This document shows, piece after piece, positions 32,873 through 44,386 of a stretch of 64,000 bases of DNA. Position 1 is the stretch's first letter. The number at the start of each line of letters is the position of its first letter. The notes below the pieces were generated by a model. It saw only the letters and a list, made by a program, of their open reading frames with translations, was not told where the DNA came from and did not search any database. Source of the stretch: Nepenthes gracilis (Eukaryota; Streptophyta; Magnoliopsida; Caryophyllales; Nepenthaceae); the NCBI GenBank assembly GCA_033239525.1, contig BSYO01000020.1, positions 9,674,308 to 9,738,307 on the forward strand, written 5' to 3'. Position numbers and translations under genes: made by a program.

Positions 32873-33158
32873 GAAGCATTTTCTCTCAAATATGAATCTT
32901 CGTTATCATAAAATAAGCAAATGATTGGATACTCTAAGATCTTGATCTATCAGAAGGTGCCAGATCATAAGATGTAAGAGATTCATTTATCATAAGATTG
33001 TAAGAAGTCTTTCATTAGAAGATTATCCGATCTTGAGCTTTAAAGATGCCGTTACTGACAATAAGGTCATCTATTTGTAGAGGCATTGAGAGTACTCTGG
33101 GGTTGGTTGACTAACCTCTTATAAATTCCTTTTGAAGAGTTCTAAATAGTTATATAGT
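32873..33158. other. Short unassigned stretch between E4 and solo LTR S1
   Basis: AT-rich, no coding signal. TATAAATTCC occurs near 33120. The sequence to the right of S1 (35935 on) should be its direct continuation. Confidence 0.4.
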
Positions 33159-33163
33159 GGTTA

Positions 33164-35929
33164 TATGACGTACCGATTTTCAAAATTTGGTAATTTGGAG
33201 AAATTAAATTACATTAAGTAAATTGTGGCCCAAGAATATGAAAAAAATTGGATCGAGAGGCTCAATGACCCAAAAATTGGGAGAATTAGGAAACTGGTAT
33301 TCTAAACCTCAAATTTGGGTGAGTTGTAAGGTGCTGGATTCTATGACTTGGTGAGAATGAGTTGTAAGGTTCTGAACCTAAAACATAATAATAATTAATA
33401 TTAAGTGTATTGTATGTAAAAAAATAAGTATTGAAAATAAAAATTGAGGAAAATTGGCTGTTGTTGCTGAAGTGCTGCCTAACAGCCACTCGAGCACAAG
33501 CGACCAGAAGCACAGCACTCACTGTAAGCCCTCTAGGCGCTCGAGTGCGCGAAAGGTGGGCCTGTGCTCGATTCCTGCTTGAGCGCGCGTCTAGAAGTTT
33601 CGCCACCGACTTTAAAATTACGCATTTTAAAAAGGGAGAAGGGAGTGTTTTGGGGGAGGACAAACAACAGAAACCACGGGAAGAGAGAGAAGGGGAGGAG
33701 GAAGAGAGAGGAAGGAGCAAACGAAGCTCTCCGGGTCTGATTTTGAGTTTGAGCTTGTTGGAGAAAACGTAGAGCACGTCAAGGCAAGTGTTCTCATTCT
33801 CATTTTTTGCTCTCTCTCAATTTGTATTCGTTTTTTATCAGATACTTTTACTTCAATACCCGCCTAAATTATGAAAAATATGTACCCCATGATATATGCT
33901 CAAGGAATATGCAATTTATTGTCCAAATTGTACTTCGATTTGTTCGTTTGGGTATCTCCAAACCCTAACCCCACGTCTAACTCTGGATACCCATTTTCTC
34001 GTCCATATTTTTCTAAATGGACCTCAAAATATGAATCACCACCTCCCAAATATGTATATATATCGGCCGAATATCCGATTTCTCAAGTTACGACCCGATC
34101 GCGGCGTCCGGATGCTCTAAAAGCTCACCGACATAATTCACCCTAGGTGAACAAATGAATTTTTATGCTTCCACCTCCGTATTTGGTTAAATTGACCTCA
34201 AAATGTGAATCACCACATCCCAATTATGTATATAGATCAACCGAACGTCCAATCTCACAAGTTTTGACCTGTTCGCGGCGTCTAAATACTCTAAAAGTAG
34301 CTTGACACTGTTTACCCGAGATTAATATACAAAATTTCATGTTTCCATTGTGTTTAAATGTTATGAAAGTTATGTCTAATTGTGCATATAAAATTGTAAG
34401 CTTCAAAAAAATATATTTGTAATCAATTGTGAAGGAAAAATGGTCCGAATGCACTAAATGTATACTGTTACTGTTCATCCAAGATAAAATGAGAATTTAT
34501 AAACTTTCACCCCATTTAATTGTTATGAATGCATGTTTAATGGTTTAAGTATAAATGTAAGTTTCAGAATATGGAAATAAGCTCCATTTACAAAAGCAAT
34601 GTGTCCGAAGAACCCCAAGGTGAATTCCGTCTAATGTGATAAAAAATTTTGCTCTTCTCTACCAATTATGATATCTATGCATGTAATTCGAATTTGTCAG
34701 AAAGCGTAAGTCCGCAAGTAAAAGAAGTTTGTGAATATTTGGAGAAAAATTTCACATTTGAAAATTTGATGGATTGAATCTCCCTGATGGAGATTTCGTG
34801 ATTTAAATTTGGTGGATGCTCCCTCAAAACGGATAATGAATCTTGAAAATAGGACCATGGACTTATGTTCATTGAGCAGCATTCTTTGACTGGCCATGAG
34901 TGTTATGGTAGGAGCCCAAGGGTTACTTTGGCTACATAATCCGGCCGCCTATGCTAGCGGGTGACATTTGTGACACACCTTAGGATACTATTATGAAAGG
35001 ACGAGGAATTGCCTCTAGATTGCGGGAGGTTAGGGTAGCGGGTGACTAGCACACCGCTATGCCATGTGGTATTTGGCCTATTATAAGCGGTTGTTTTGGA
35101 CGTCGAGGACGTCGTTTGGCCTTAGATCATGTGAGATATCATAATCCTTTCCTCGTTGTCTTGTATCGTTAGTCAGTATGACCTACTGGCCCTGATCCGC
35201 AAAGACTAAAGTGATTAATAAATGTGCTAAAATATGTTAAATGGCAATTTGCATTTCTGATCATTCTTTTCCCCTCATGCTCCTTTTGTATCTACAATTA
35301 CATGTCACCCCCATCCTATTATCATCTCCATTGTTATCTATTATTTGATAATGATGTATGTTTATATTTGCTGGACTTTTGAGTTCACCCTTATTATCTC
35401 TTTTCAGATGAGAATGTTTTGAAACCTGACAAGACTGAGTAGGCCGTAGGAGTGGGATAGACGACTTGTTTACTAGTGCGGAGCTTGAGGATTTAGTTTG
35501 ATTATGTATGGAATAGGGATTTGTATTTTAATTTGAAAACCTTGATCATATATTATGTCATGTATGTATATGTGGATGGATGGATGGTTTGTCTTTATTC
35601 TGTATTATGGTTGTCATGCTTCCACAGGTTTCTTATTGTGGTTATGATTTAGGTTTCTAGTTGGCATCCTTTTTAAGTCGGCATTGTATTTGAGTTATGA
35701 TGTCAGTGACACTTGAGAAGTTGTGGTGGTTGTGGGGTCCTGTGGTTTGTGTGATAAATATTGTGAATTATTATACAGGATTGTTTTCAGGTATTTATAT
35801 TTGAACGAACGTCGATTTACAAGCAAAACTCTACCCAATTTTCTATAGAATTTATAATATTAAATTATGAGTATTAATTTATATTATTATTGACGAAGTT
35901 ATTTAAAAATAATAATTTGGTCCGTCACA
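33164..35929 (+). repeat. S1: solo LTR of a large-LTR element
   Basis: A 2766-bp unit starting TATGACGTACCG (TG decayed to TA) and ending GGTCCGTCACA, flanked by the identical 5-bp GGTTA at 33159-33163 and 35930-35934. No internal gag-pol or second LTR is next to it, so it is a solo LTR. It is homologous to S2: TAGCGGGTGACATTT (34955) matches TAGCGGGTGATATTT (62128), at 974 and 970 bp from the respective 3' ends. Size and the TGTRACGT start recall Tekay/Del-type chromovirus LTRs, but that is a guess. ORFs inside (33286-33777, 33431-33772 and others) are not genes. Confidence 0.85.
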
Positions 35930-35934
35930 GGTTA

Positions 35935-37529
35935 GTTTTCTTCTAGAGAGTTTCTATCTTTAGAATTAACAGTTCATGTCTATGAACATGATTTAACTAC
36001 CAGTTTTAGACAACTTTGGTGACTTAAATCCTTATTGTAGGTTAAGTCTCCTTGATTTTAAGATCCAACTACCACGTTTATCAATGAGGACTTAGTGGTT
36101 GTTCCAAACAGATTTCTAGAATATTGTGACAACATGGACCCTTCACTAGTGCCAAACTTTCTAACTATGGTCAATGGCTCAGAGAATTTTAAGAGATTAA
36201 CTGTCCAACTTAACTAATTAGTCAGTGTTAAGGGATTGATAAAATAACTAAGTATAGAGAGTTGGCTATTTAGTTTGATAATCCATCATCCTTAACTTAC
36301 CTCTTTTAATATATTTGTACCAATTACTTCTACTGATTGACTTTTAAAGTAGTCATACTTTGACCCTTTTAGTCCTTCGGTAGTTTAGTCATTCAATCAC
36401 TCAATTACCTAGTCAAAAAACTAATAGTTAAATCATTCGAATCTAAACCAATTGATGGAAGGATGTAGCAGATGACAGTTCGATCTTTTACAATATGAAC
36501 CCGTATCCCGACCTCAACCCAAGATCAATAGGTTCCGAAAAACTTGAATTTTTGCCAAATCTATTAATATGTTTATATAAGTATTGAATTCGTCAAATTA
36601 ATATGTTTTATTATTCGTTACCTAAAGATTGTTCAAGACTATGTTGACTAAAAATAGCAAGATTTCCTTTTCCACTTCTACATGTTTTAGTAAAATCAAG
36701 AATGTAATAATGATTAATCAATTAAATAGCATATTTTAGGTCAAACTTATTCTTTCAATTTTTATTATTTTTTATTTTTCTTCACATTTTTTCAAAATTA
36801 AAAACTAGGTAAATGCATTATAAATATAAATAATATACATACATGTATGAACCTTTACTAACTAGTTTTTCTTTTAATTTTTTACTGCCGGTTTTACTGG
36901 AACCTCAACTCTATTTATTAGTTTGAGCATTATATTAGTTACTTGACGGGATCTATTTCAATTATATAAGTCTATATAGTTTTTGGTCACTAAAAATTTA
37001 TGATCATTAATATTCATTCATATTTGAGATTATTATTTAAGGATAGCTATTACATTTCTTTTTTCCTTATAAACAAAGTCAAATGGTTCAAAATTTTTCT
37101 TTATGAATTGTCTTAGGTCTTATTCTTATTGCATAGATTGGATTATTTATAACCCTATAATTATTTTGATGATATCAATATATTTACAACAGATTATAAT
37201 TCTAATTGATCAAATAAATTCAAATTAAAAATTTATAAAATTTTATGAAAAATATTTTTCGTGACAATGTCCATTATAGACATGAATTTGAGATTTGTAT
37301 ATATTAAGAAATTAATTTCATTTATATTTTTTAGTACTTTTTAAATTGGAAAACTAATTTTTATATAAATTAGACATCATGAGATTTACATGGATATATT
37401 GTGTGATAAATTAAAATTTATATTTTAAAAATAATAATTCTTTATTGTAGGATGTTAAAAATTTAAACCGACAATGTTCTAATGTTTTACACATATCTTA
37501 ATATAAAAAAATTATTTAGATTTGATCGA
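35935..37529. other. AT-rich spacer, nothing recognised
   Basis: Continues from the right GGTTA of S1 with AT-rich sequence. No protein motif, RNA gene or repeat structure is visible up to the E5 LTR. Confidence 0.5.
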
Positions 37530-38770
37530 TGGTACACCAAAATGGGCTGCCCAAGAGGAAGTCACAGAAGCAGGGAAGGCCGATCAGCGTTCCCGACGGC
37601 CACTAAGGATTAGGCCTTAAACCAAAGGCCTAAGGACCGGTGTGGCGGCGTTGACCGTCCCGACGGCCAACTAGCTCAAAAACTGGGTCAACTCAGCGTT
37701 GGACAGGGTTGTCGGGCCTGCAGGCTGCAGCAGCGATGGGCTGTTCCATTATGGCCACGGCCCATCAGATGGTCGCCACGCCGCTCTCCACAAGGGCGGC
37801 CGACACCGACGGTCAACTCAGGCGTTGACCGCCCGCTCTACGTCTTCGGGCCCTAAAATAGGCCTTCTACGCAAAATGGGCCCGACTCGCCTGTGCCCAT
37901 AGTCCAAATGAAAGCCACCAATGCGCACGCTCAACCCAGCCCAAGAGTTCTAGGGCACAGACCCACGATGGAGAAGGGCAACGGGAACTCCGCAACGCAT
38001 TTAATGCGGTCGCCGGAGACACACAATAGAGGCGAAAAGGCTAGCCACCGGGGGCGTGGCCGGCATTAACACCAACGCCACTGCCTCTTCCGGGTGGCCA
38101 ACCACTCCCGTGAAGGAGGAGTGAGGCATGACAAACGGCACCCAAAGAACGTGCCAATCACGGCAACCGGGCAGCCGGGCGTGACCAAGGCAGTCACCGC
38201 GGTGACCAGCGGTGCAATGGCCCAAACAACGACCACCTTGGTGCCCGAAGGATCCGACATGGTGAGGGTATAAGAACCTCACGCCCGAAAAAGGGAGTTT
38301 TTCCGAGATCTTCCCAAGTATCTTATACTCTTCACTTCTCTTTCGAGAACTAAAAAGACAAATCGCATTGATCGCTTCCCCTTTGAGTAAACTCCCGAGC
38401 GCACGAGCTCGATCCCCGGCCAAGTTCCCGGAGGCACAATCGAACTTCAAGGCAACGAACGGGTTGATACGCGTTCTCCGCCTTTCCACCAACCGAGATA
38501 CGAGGAAGGACTTCGCTCCTTACTCGACATCCTGGAACTAAACACTCTTCTCTCTTCTCTCTTCTCTCATTGCTCTTTCTATCTTCTTTTCCTTCCATTG
38601 AAGGCATTAACTAACTGGAGTAATCGGAGTATTTTCTATGGGATTAATTCCCGCCCGTGAACGTGACCTCTTGTTTGCTTAGTGGTGTGTGGTTCGCTTT
38701 TCGGTGAACGAAGCCGGATCAGCTCCTCCAAGAATCCGAGTCGCCTCAAGCCGGATCCGTGTACGCATCA
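37530..38770 (+). repeat. 5' LTR of E5
   Basis: The start is near TGGTACACCAAAATGGGC at 37530 (a TG at 37523 is an alternative). It ends CGGATCCGTGTACGCATCA directly before the primer site, mirroring the E3 LTR. It contains repeated GTTGACC/GGTCAAC words and a TATA-like GGTATAAGAACC (about 38267-38278). The 163-codon minus-strand ORF at 38001-38492 lies wholly in the LTR and has no family resemblance. Confidence 0.75.
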
Positions 38771-38771
38771 T

Positions 38772-38790
38772 TGGCGCCGTCCGTGGGAAG
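38772..38790 (+). other. Primer binding site of E5
   Basis: TGGCGCCGTCCGTGGGAAG starts one base after the LTR. The first nine bases are complementary to a tRNA 3' end of the type ACGGCGCCA, as in plant tRNA-Asp, with allowance for wobble at base 10 onward. It is the only undecayed copy in the window. Confidence 0.8.
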
Positions 38791-38851
38791 CGCTTACAAA
38801 AGCCTACCACAAAAACCCGCACTAACTCTCTCTGTCACCTGGGCTTCTACA

Positions 38852-40385
38852 ATGGTGAACAGGAGGCACAAAGCAGCGATCCCGGCTAGGAGATCGTTAA
38901 CCCAGGCCAGGACCATGGCCGCTAATGTCCCGGTCAACAGGGTTTCTGTGTGGAGTCCGCCACCTTATTTCGGGATAACTAGTGGAGCGAGATGCAAAGC
39001 AATACCGTCATGCTCCAATCTGCCAGTGCATGAGGAGCAACAATGCGGTGGCTCCGGCGTCATCCCGCTCCCGCCACCAAAAAGGTGGCCGAGAGGGAAG
39101 AAGAAGCCAGCCAAAGGCTCGCGAAAGCCGGGACGATCCGGCTCAGCGTCTCAGCCTTCCCGGGGCTGTAATGTGCCAACGGAGCGCTCCGGGAGTACGT
39201 CTCCTGAGGTAGAGCCCGAGAAGAGAAATCTCGATATTCTCGGGCAAAGGACCATCCATGATCCCCAGACCGAGCCTCCCGGACTGCAGATCCACTTGGT
39301 GGTAGCGGTCGACCGATGCGCTGAACCCGCCGGGGACAAGGACGAGTTGAGGAATTTCCTCAACTCCAAAGATCGACCAATGCCACTCGTGCCGACCCAC
39401 GAGTGGATCAAACTGAATCGCTGGGTATTCCGTAACGACGAGGGCACCATCGACTTGGGACAGTCGCCATTCACCGCAGTAAATCTTAAGCCGATCCTCT
39501 ACCGTCCAAGTTCAAAATGCCGTCCCTTGACTTATACGATGGGGGCAAAGTTGATCCTAGTTGACCACCGGATCACTTCCGCACCCATCTAAGTCTACAA
39601 GGGCTAGAGGACTCGGCAATGTGCCGTTGCTTTCCACTCACTGAAGGGGAGATGCGAAACTGGTTTCACCATCTCCCTTGTGCACGATCGCCAGCCCTTC
39701 CGTGTGGAACTCACGGACCTCTTCCTAGCCCAGTATGCATCAAGTCGGCGGGAAGAGAAACAGCCGTGGCACCTCTCCACATAAAACAAACCGGGAGAGA
39801 ACCCACGGCGCTTCCCGGATCGCCGTGGCTGGGCCGTGGAGGATTCCCAGGATCACCGAGAGATGAAGTGGGCGACTTCATCTCGTGACTGACTTTCTGG
39901 CGCGACTTTTTCAAGCACCTTGCCCACAAAAATCCTCGAGACTTTCCGCGAGGCGAATCCATCACTGAGGCCTACGCAGGCGGCCGAGGAGGCCACCGAG
40001 GCGAAATGTCGTGAGGGCTGGACCAGCCTCGGCCGTTCCTCAGTAATGGGAAAAGAAAACATCTGGGCGGGGAACACTCCCGAAAGGCTGCAACGACGGA
40101 TCGGGGCCCTTAACGCAGACTACGAGCCCACCACCTTCACGCCCGATGACACACGCTCCAATGTTCTAATGCATCCGCGGAGAAATATTTTCAAGTGGCT
40201 AAAGACGCCCGAAGAAGGACTCAGAAATCGATCTAAGTCTTTGTGACTTCCCACCTCTGCGCGGCCATTCGATCAAGACTGCAAAGCGCCGCAGAAGGGA
40301 AATCGAGGACTTGATCCCAGAGAGGACACTCACACGGTTTGTCAAGGGGCCCGACCGAACTCGGGAGCGGCCAACGAAGAAGGGC
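38852..40385 (+). pseudogene. gag of E5
   Basis: ATG at 38852 opens MVNRRHKAAIPARRSLTQAR and stays open to 39592, a basic, Pro/Ser-rich N-terminal region with DELRNFLNSKDRPMP near its end. Further frames carry the gag core RCFPLTEGEMRNWFHHL (about 39625-39680, the FPLTLKGxxRxWF block), FFKHLAHKNP-like words and, near 40270-40340, the nucleocapsid neighbourhood with REIEDLIPERTLTRFVKGP. The reading then passes directly into aRNH at about 40385. Premature stop at 39592 and several frameshifts. Confidence 0.7.
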
Positions 40386-40790
40386 GGGAGTGATCCGCGA
40401 CCGATGGATACGAGATCAAGTACTCCTAAAACTTGATTTCCCGACCAACAACATCGCCGAGTACGAAGCCCTACTAGCCGGCTTGCCGTTGGCAAAGGAG
40501 TTTTCGCCAAGAGGTTGGCATCCGCAGCACTCCGGCTAATCGTCAACCAGGTCACGGGGGCTTCGAGGCAAACAACCCTTCCTTGGCCAGTGCACTGGGC
40601 AAAGGCAAAGGAGGCCATCCGTGGCTTCGACAAACCGACCACAGTTTCACGTTCCTCGAGCGCAAAATTGAAGGCGAGGCTAAGGCAGAGCAAAGAGGTA
40701 GCTGCAACCTGCAAGTATTCGAGGGACATGCGGGGAGGTCCTCAACGCTCCCAAGATAGAGAAATCAGGGAGGCCATGCAGATTTGAGAG
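40386..40790 (+). pseudogene. Archaeal-type RNase H of E5, joined to gag by deletion
   Basis: GVIRDRWIRDQVLLKLDFPT, then NNIAEYEALLAGLPLAKEF (about 40390-40510) is the Tat second RNase H with the E-Y-E-A-L-L block intact. The N-terminal strand with the first acidic residue is missing, together with PR, RT and RNase H. RLIVNQVTGA, then KAKEAIRGFDK follows. It leads into the spacer before IN at about 40800. Confidence 0.75.
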
Positions 40791-42003
40791 GCAAAACCGG
40801 ATGACTCCTTACCTTAGATACCTGCCGACGGATCACTCCAGGAGGACGCCGAAAAGGCCAAGCGGATTAAAAAGACAGCCGGCTGGTACACGGTAGTTGA
40901 TGGCGGCTGTATCGCCATGTGATACTCAACTCCGTATCTCCATGTCTATCCCCCGAGGAGCGAGACTATGCGGCTCGGGCGAAGTTCACCTTGGGATCTG
41001 TGGATCGCACGAGGCGGGGGAAGAACCCTGGCCTTCAAAGTCATGCGGCAAGGCTACTACTGGCCCTCAATGAAAAGGACGCGCTTGAGTCAGAAGAAAT
41101 GTGGAAAGTTTGCCAACTTCATGGACCTCCACCACCGGCCCGTCCGCGGACCAAGTCCCTTGCCCCCGGCCCTCCGTGATGGGGGCTTGACATTCGGCCC
41201 ATTTCCCGTTGCCACGGACAAAGGAAATTCATCATAGCGGGCATCGACTACTTCACTAAATGGGTCGAGGCCGCCCGGGCCGTAAAAATCACAGAGCACA
41301 ATGCTGGGGAATTCCTTCGCTGGGCATTGTCTGCAGATCTGGCGTCCCCCGAGGTCGTGGTGACCACAACGGGACCGTTGGGGAAACGCTTCACCAAGTA
41401 TTGGACCTTGGAATCAAGCTGGTCCACACTTGATAGCATACCCCGGCCAACGGGCGTGTAGAGGTTACAAACCGTACGCTTACTCCACGGGTTAAAAACT
41501 AGGTTGGAGGACGCCCGGGGCTCTGAGCCGACTTGAGCTCCCAGCCGGCCCTATGGTCTTATCGCATAACCCCGAAAGAATCAACACGCGAGACACCCCT
41601 TCGGCCTACGTGCGGATCAAGCGGTAATCCCAGTCTAAAGTGGGCTCCCAAGTCTCGGGGGTGGAGTCCTTCGACCGCGAGCACAAACTCCACGAGAAAA
41701 TCGGGAGCACTTGGACTTGTTGGAGGAAGCCCATGACGCGGCTAGAGTACGAGACGGCAGCATACCAACACGAGTTGCCCGGTACTACAATAAGAAAGTG
41801 AAGGCCCGAGTTGAACGTTGGGGACTTGGTCTCGCTGGGCTCGAGGCCACAGCAAGCTGGCGGCCGAACACTCTCTCCCAACCGGGAGGACCTTTTCTTG
41901 TCTCCGCCTGTCCCGCGCAATGGGGCGTACAAGCTCAGGAACCGGGGACGGAAGTTGGTCCCACGAACGTGGAACGCAACCCACCAAGCGCTACTTCCAA
42001 TAG
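40791..42003 (+). pseudogene. Integrase of E5
   Basis: TPYLHVYPPRSET-type sequence and CGSHEAGEEPWPSKSCGKATT-like frames at 40925-41070 correspond to the zinc region seen intact in E3. GIDYFTKWVEAARA (about 41244-41285) keeps the first core aspartate. At about 41360 VVVTTTGPLGKRFTKYW stands where VTDNGTQF is expected, so the second aspartate is lost. NSTRKSG... LLEEAHDAARVRDGSI and RYYNKKVKARVE (about 41710-41820) are the C-terminal helix region. The frame ending KLVPRTWNATHQALLP stops at TAG 42001-42003. Confidence 0.8.
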
Positions 42004-42180
42004 GGAACCAGTGCACGCCTAACTCGATCCTGTGCATTCATTCGTGTGCTTGCTTTTACTTGAAAAATGAGAGTTTACTTAGCATGTAGAACTTTAGGGC
42101 CTATGAATTGTGTTTGCCTTGCACGGTATCCATCCGACCAGTTTGCTCCTAAGTCGGGAGGGTCTTCACCCTCTCGTTAA

Positions 42181-42450
42181 AAACCTTAGTCATCTAGGTG
42201 GCTCAAAAAGCGGTCTCGAAACCCCAGTCATCGGGTGGCCCATGAGCGGTCTTAAACCTTGGTCATCCAAGTGGCCCATGAGCGATCGAAACCCCGATCA
42301 TCCAGTGGCCCATGGAGCGGTCTTAAACCTGGTCATCCAAGTGGCCCATGAGCGGTCCGAAACCTCGGTCATCCGAGCGGCCCAATAGCGGTCGTACTAA
42401 ACCTTGGTCATCCAAGTGGCCTATAGCGGTCTAAAAACCTTAGGGGGCAA
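42181..42450. repeat. Tandem repeat (35-39 bp, 7-8 units) at the pol 3' end of E5
   Basis: Units begin at 42181, 42219, 42254, 42289, 42325, 42360, 42399 and 42435 with AAACC(T/C)(T/C)(G/A)GTCATCC, then GTGGCCCATGAGCGGTC. It is the reverse complement of the E3 unit (20581-20860) but slightly shorter, and has the same place between pol and the antisense gene. The last unit runs into AAACCTTAGGGGGC, as in E3. Confidence 0.85.
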
Positions 42451-42893
42451 AGAATGGCACACGCGACAACCTCTTTTCGGGAGCAAGCGTCAGTCAACAG
42501 CGGTCGAAGGAGAAAGCATTTCTTCTCCAACATTGGCACCCAAGTCTTCACTTGAACGAGCCACCAGCCGGGCTTACACCGCCGCCCGACTTAAGGATCT
42601 CACTCCTTAGCGGCTAGCCAACCATGTTGGCTAACCTACGCACCAACTTTCACCACGGAAGGATGGCGTAATCAAACAATAACGGAAGCGCTCCTTTCTC
42701 TAACACTAACGCCCAAGTTCCCTTAGCAAAGATGTGGGGTGGTTGATGCGACCACTGTCAAGCTGGGGCTAAGCTCCTGTGCAACCGACAACAATTGCTG
42801 ACCAACCAACTTGGCCGCCCAAAACAGCAACTCACGCAAGCAATAAACACAAAGCGGTAAAAATGATGGGCTTCGAACTAAAAGATCATCCAT

Positions 42894-42899
42894 TTTATT
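42894..42899 (-). terminator. Poly(A) signal downstream of aORF in E5
   Basis: The minus strand reads GCAATAAAATGGATG about 50 bp after the aORF stop (42950). The same GCAATAAAATGGA occurs about 100 bp after the aORF stop in E3 (20263-20268). Confidence 0.55.
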
Positions 42900-42949
42900 G
42901 CTCACGAAGTATGGTACAATTTACAAAAACTAAAAGAGAATACAAAAGA

Positions 42950-44386
42950 CTACGAGGCCGGCGGACCACCCCGGCTGTCTCGGGGCTCTCCCTGCAAGTC
43001 TTCCTTGCGCATCGCCACACGGTTCCTTTGATTTATAAGCTCTACAGGGAAGTCAGGAACAACCAACCGCACGACGCGACGTCCAATATTGAGCCTCAAT
43101 GGCCGCAAGGCAGGCCGCGCCCTCGACCTCGTGAAGGCTCATCCGAGTATCCAACTCGCTCTCTACGACGGCGACTCTATCCGAAAGGCGTTTGTTGTCC
43201 GTCTTAAGCCGATCTTCCTCTTCCTTTGATCGGGCGACCTCCGCCTTCAGTGCAGCGATCTCTGCCTCTAAGTCCACCACGACAGCCTCAAGAGCGGCAG
43301 TCTGCTCGCGTAGCTCTCCTCCTGAGGCGGCCAGCCTGGCGTCTAGCTGGGCTATCTCCGACCTCCCGCTCCTTGATAATGCGATCGCGCTGTTCTATTT
43401 CCCGAGACAACCGAGGCCACTCTTCTTGGCTGCACAGACGAGCAAAGCGTGAGCTTATAAACATAAGGAAACAAATACAAGGAAGCAGCTGCAGAGGTTA
43501 TACCTCGTAGGTCTTCCAATGGGACCTCACAGGTCTGGACTCCAGGCTAGGACCAGCCGACGGCGGAACCGGAGGTGTCGAGTCGGGAACATCCTCTCGC
43601 GATGAACATACCGCTGCCTCATCCAAAATACGATCCAAAGACTCATCATCCTCAACGGCAGCGGCGGGCTCCTCCACTGCAGTCACTGGAGTACTCGCGG
43701 TGGGTGTCTTTCTCCGGCTGCCAGGGGCTAGCCGCTGGAGGATCAGCCCTCGTCGGCGGCTCCACAATATAAACCCGCGAGCATTCAGGCGCGTCGCGAG
43801 CTGGCTCCTCCGCTGATCCCATCCAGGCAGCGCCTGGAACCACCTTCACAGCAGGTTGGGCCAAAATAACTCCTCCGGCTTCCGTCGGCCTGTCCTCAAC
43901 GGACTTCTCCGCACCGAAGTATTGCCGGGACCATCGCAATCCCGGCGGCCACAAGGTCAATCTCGAGAGGAGGAAGATGAGGGCGTGGCGATCGCCCTCG
44001 CAAAGCGACTTCCTCCGAAGACATCAGGCGGATGAGCAACTTCCTCAGCCGTCCGAGGCTTAGATATTGTAACCGCGAGGATGTGGCTTGGACCGGTGAC
44101 GGTGGGCCCCACTCGACCTTCGGTTTCTCCGGGAAACCCGGGGAAGTCCCTCCCTAAATTCATCGGGATTCTTCAGATGGCCGCGGGTCACCATAAATAC
44201 GTGGCCGAGTCTCCGCACGGTGGGCACGCCAAGGTGCACCTCTTGGGACCTCGCCCCGGTCTTTGCGATGGGGCATTCCTCTCCCACCTTCACGAAGAAG
44301 AACCCGGTCCTTCCCGGTTTTCGGAAGTCGTAGATAGCCTTGCTTATCTTGATCTCTTCGCACGGGCCGGAGTGGATCCACTCGCC
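42950..44386 (-). pseudogene. Antisense extra gene (aORF) of E5, N-terminus in the gap
   Basis: From the gap edge, the minus strand reads ISKAIYDFRKPGRTGFFFVK (about 44295-44350), matching IAIYNSLKNWKNRFFFVS of E3. Next come ECPIAKTGARSQEVHLGVP and DEFREGLPRVSRR. The acidic segment EPAAAVEDDESLDRILDEAA (43498-43767) lines up with the E3 one. After the intron come EIEQRDRIIKERE and a coiled coil (43053-43400) with EAEIAALKAEVARSKEEEDR and MSLHEVEG. The conserved end VVPDFPVELINQRN ... LQGEPRDS reaches TAG at 42950-42952. The N-terminal domain is not available. Some frameshifts. Function unknown. Confidence 0.75.
43430..43503 (-). other. Intron in aORF of E5
   Basis: On the minus strand TACGAG is followed by GTATAACCTCTGC, and GCTCGTCTGTGCAG precedes CCAAGAAG, a 74-nt T-rich GT-AG stretch. 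It lies after a Trp-containing exon end (W-K-T-Y-E; W-E in E3) and before the EQRDR motif, the same place as in E3. Confidence 0.7.

Larger units (their letters stand above)
37530..44386 (+). mobile_element. E5: GC-rich, youngest-looking Tat element, cut by assembly gap
   Basis: Order: 5' LTR, primer binding site, gag, aRNH, IN, tandem repeats, antisense gene (minus), gap. PR, RT and the first RNase H are missing between gag and aRNH. CpG is far more frequent than in the other elements and the primer site is an undamaged TGGCGCC, so it looks the least decayed. It is closely related to E3. The 3' LTR and right target duplication fall in or beyond the gap. Confidence 0.85.

Noticed and set aside
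33286..33777. 163-codon minus-strand ORF with a Ser/Leu-rich start
   Set aside because: Inside solo LTR S1, produced by a GA/CT-rich leader; nothing similar in S2.
38001..38492. 163-codon minus-strand ORF
   Set aside because: Entirely inside the E5 LTR; the corresponding LTR of E3 has no equivalent frame.
40199..40729. 176-codon minus-strand ORF
   Set aside because: It lies opposite gag and aRNH of E5, whose conserved motifs are on the plus strand, and has no family pattern. It is a shadow in GC-rich DNA.
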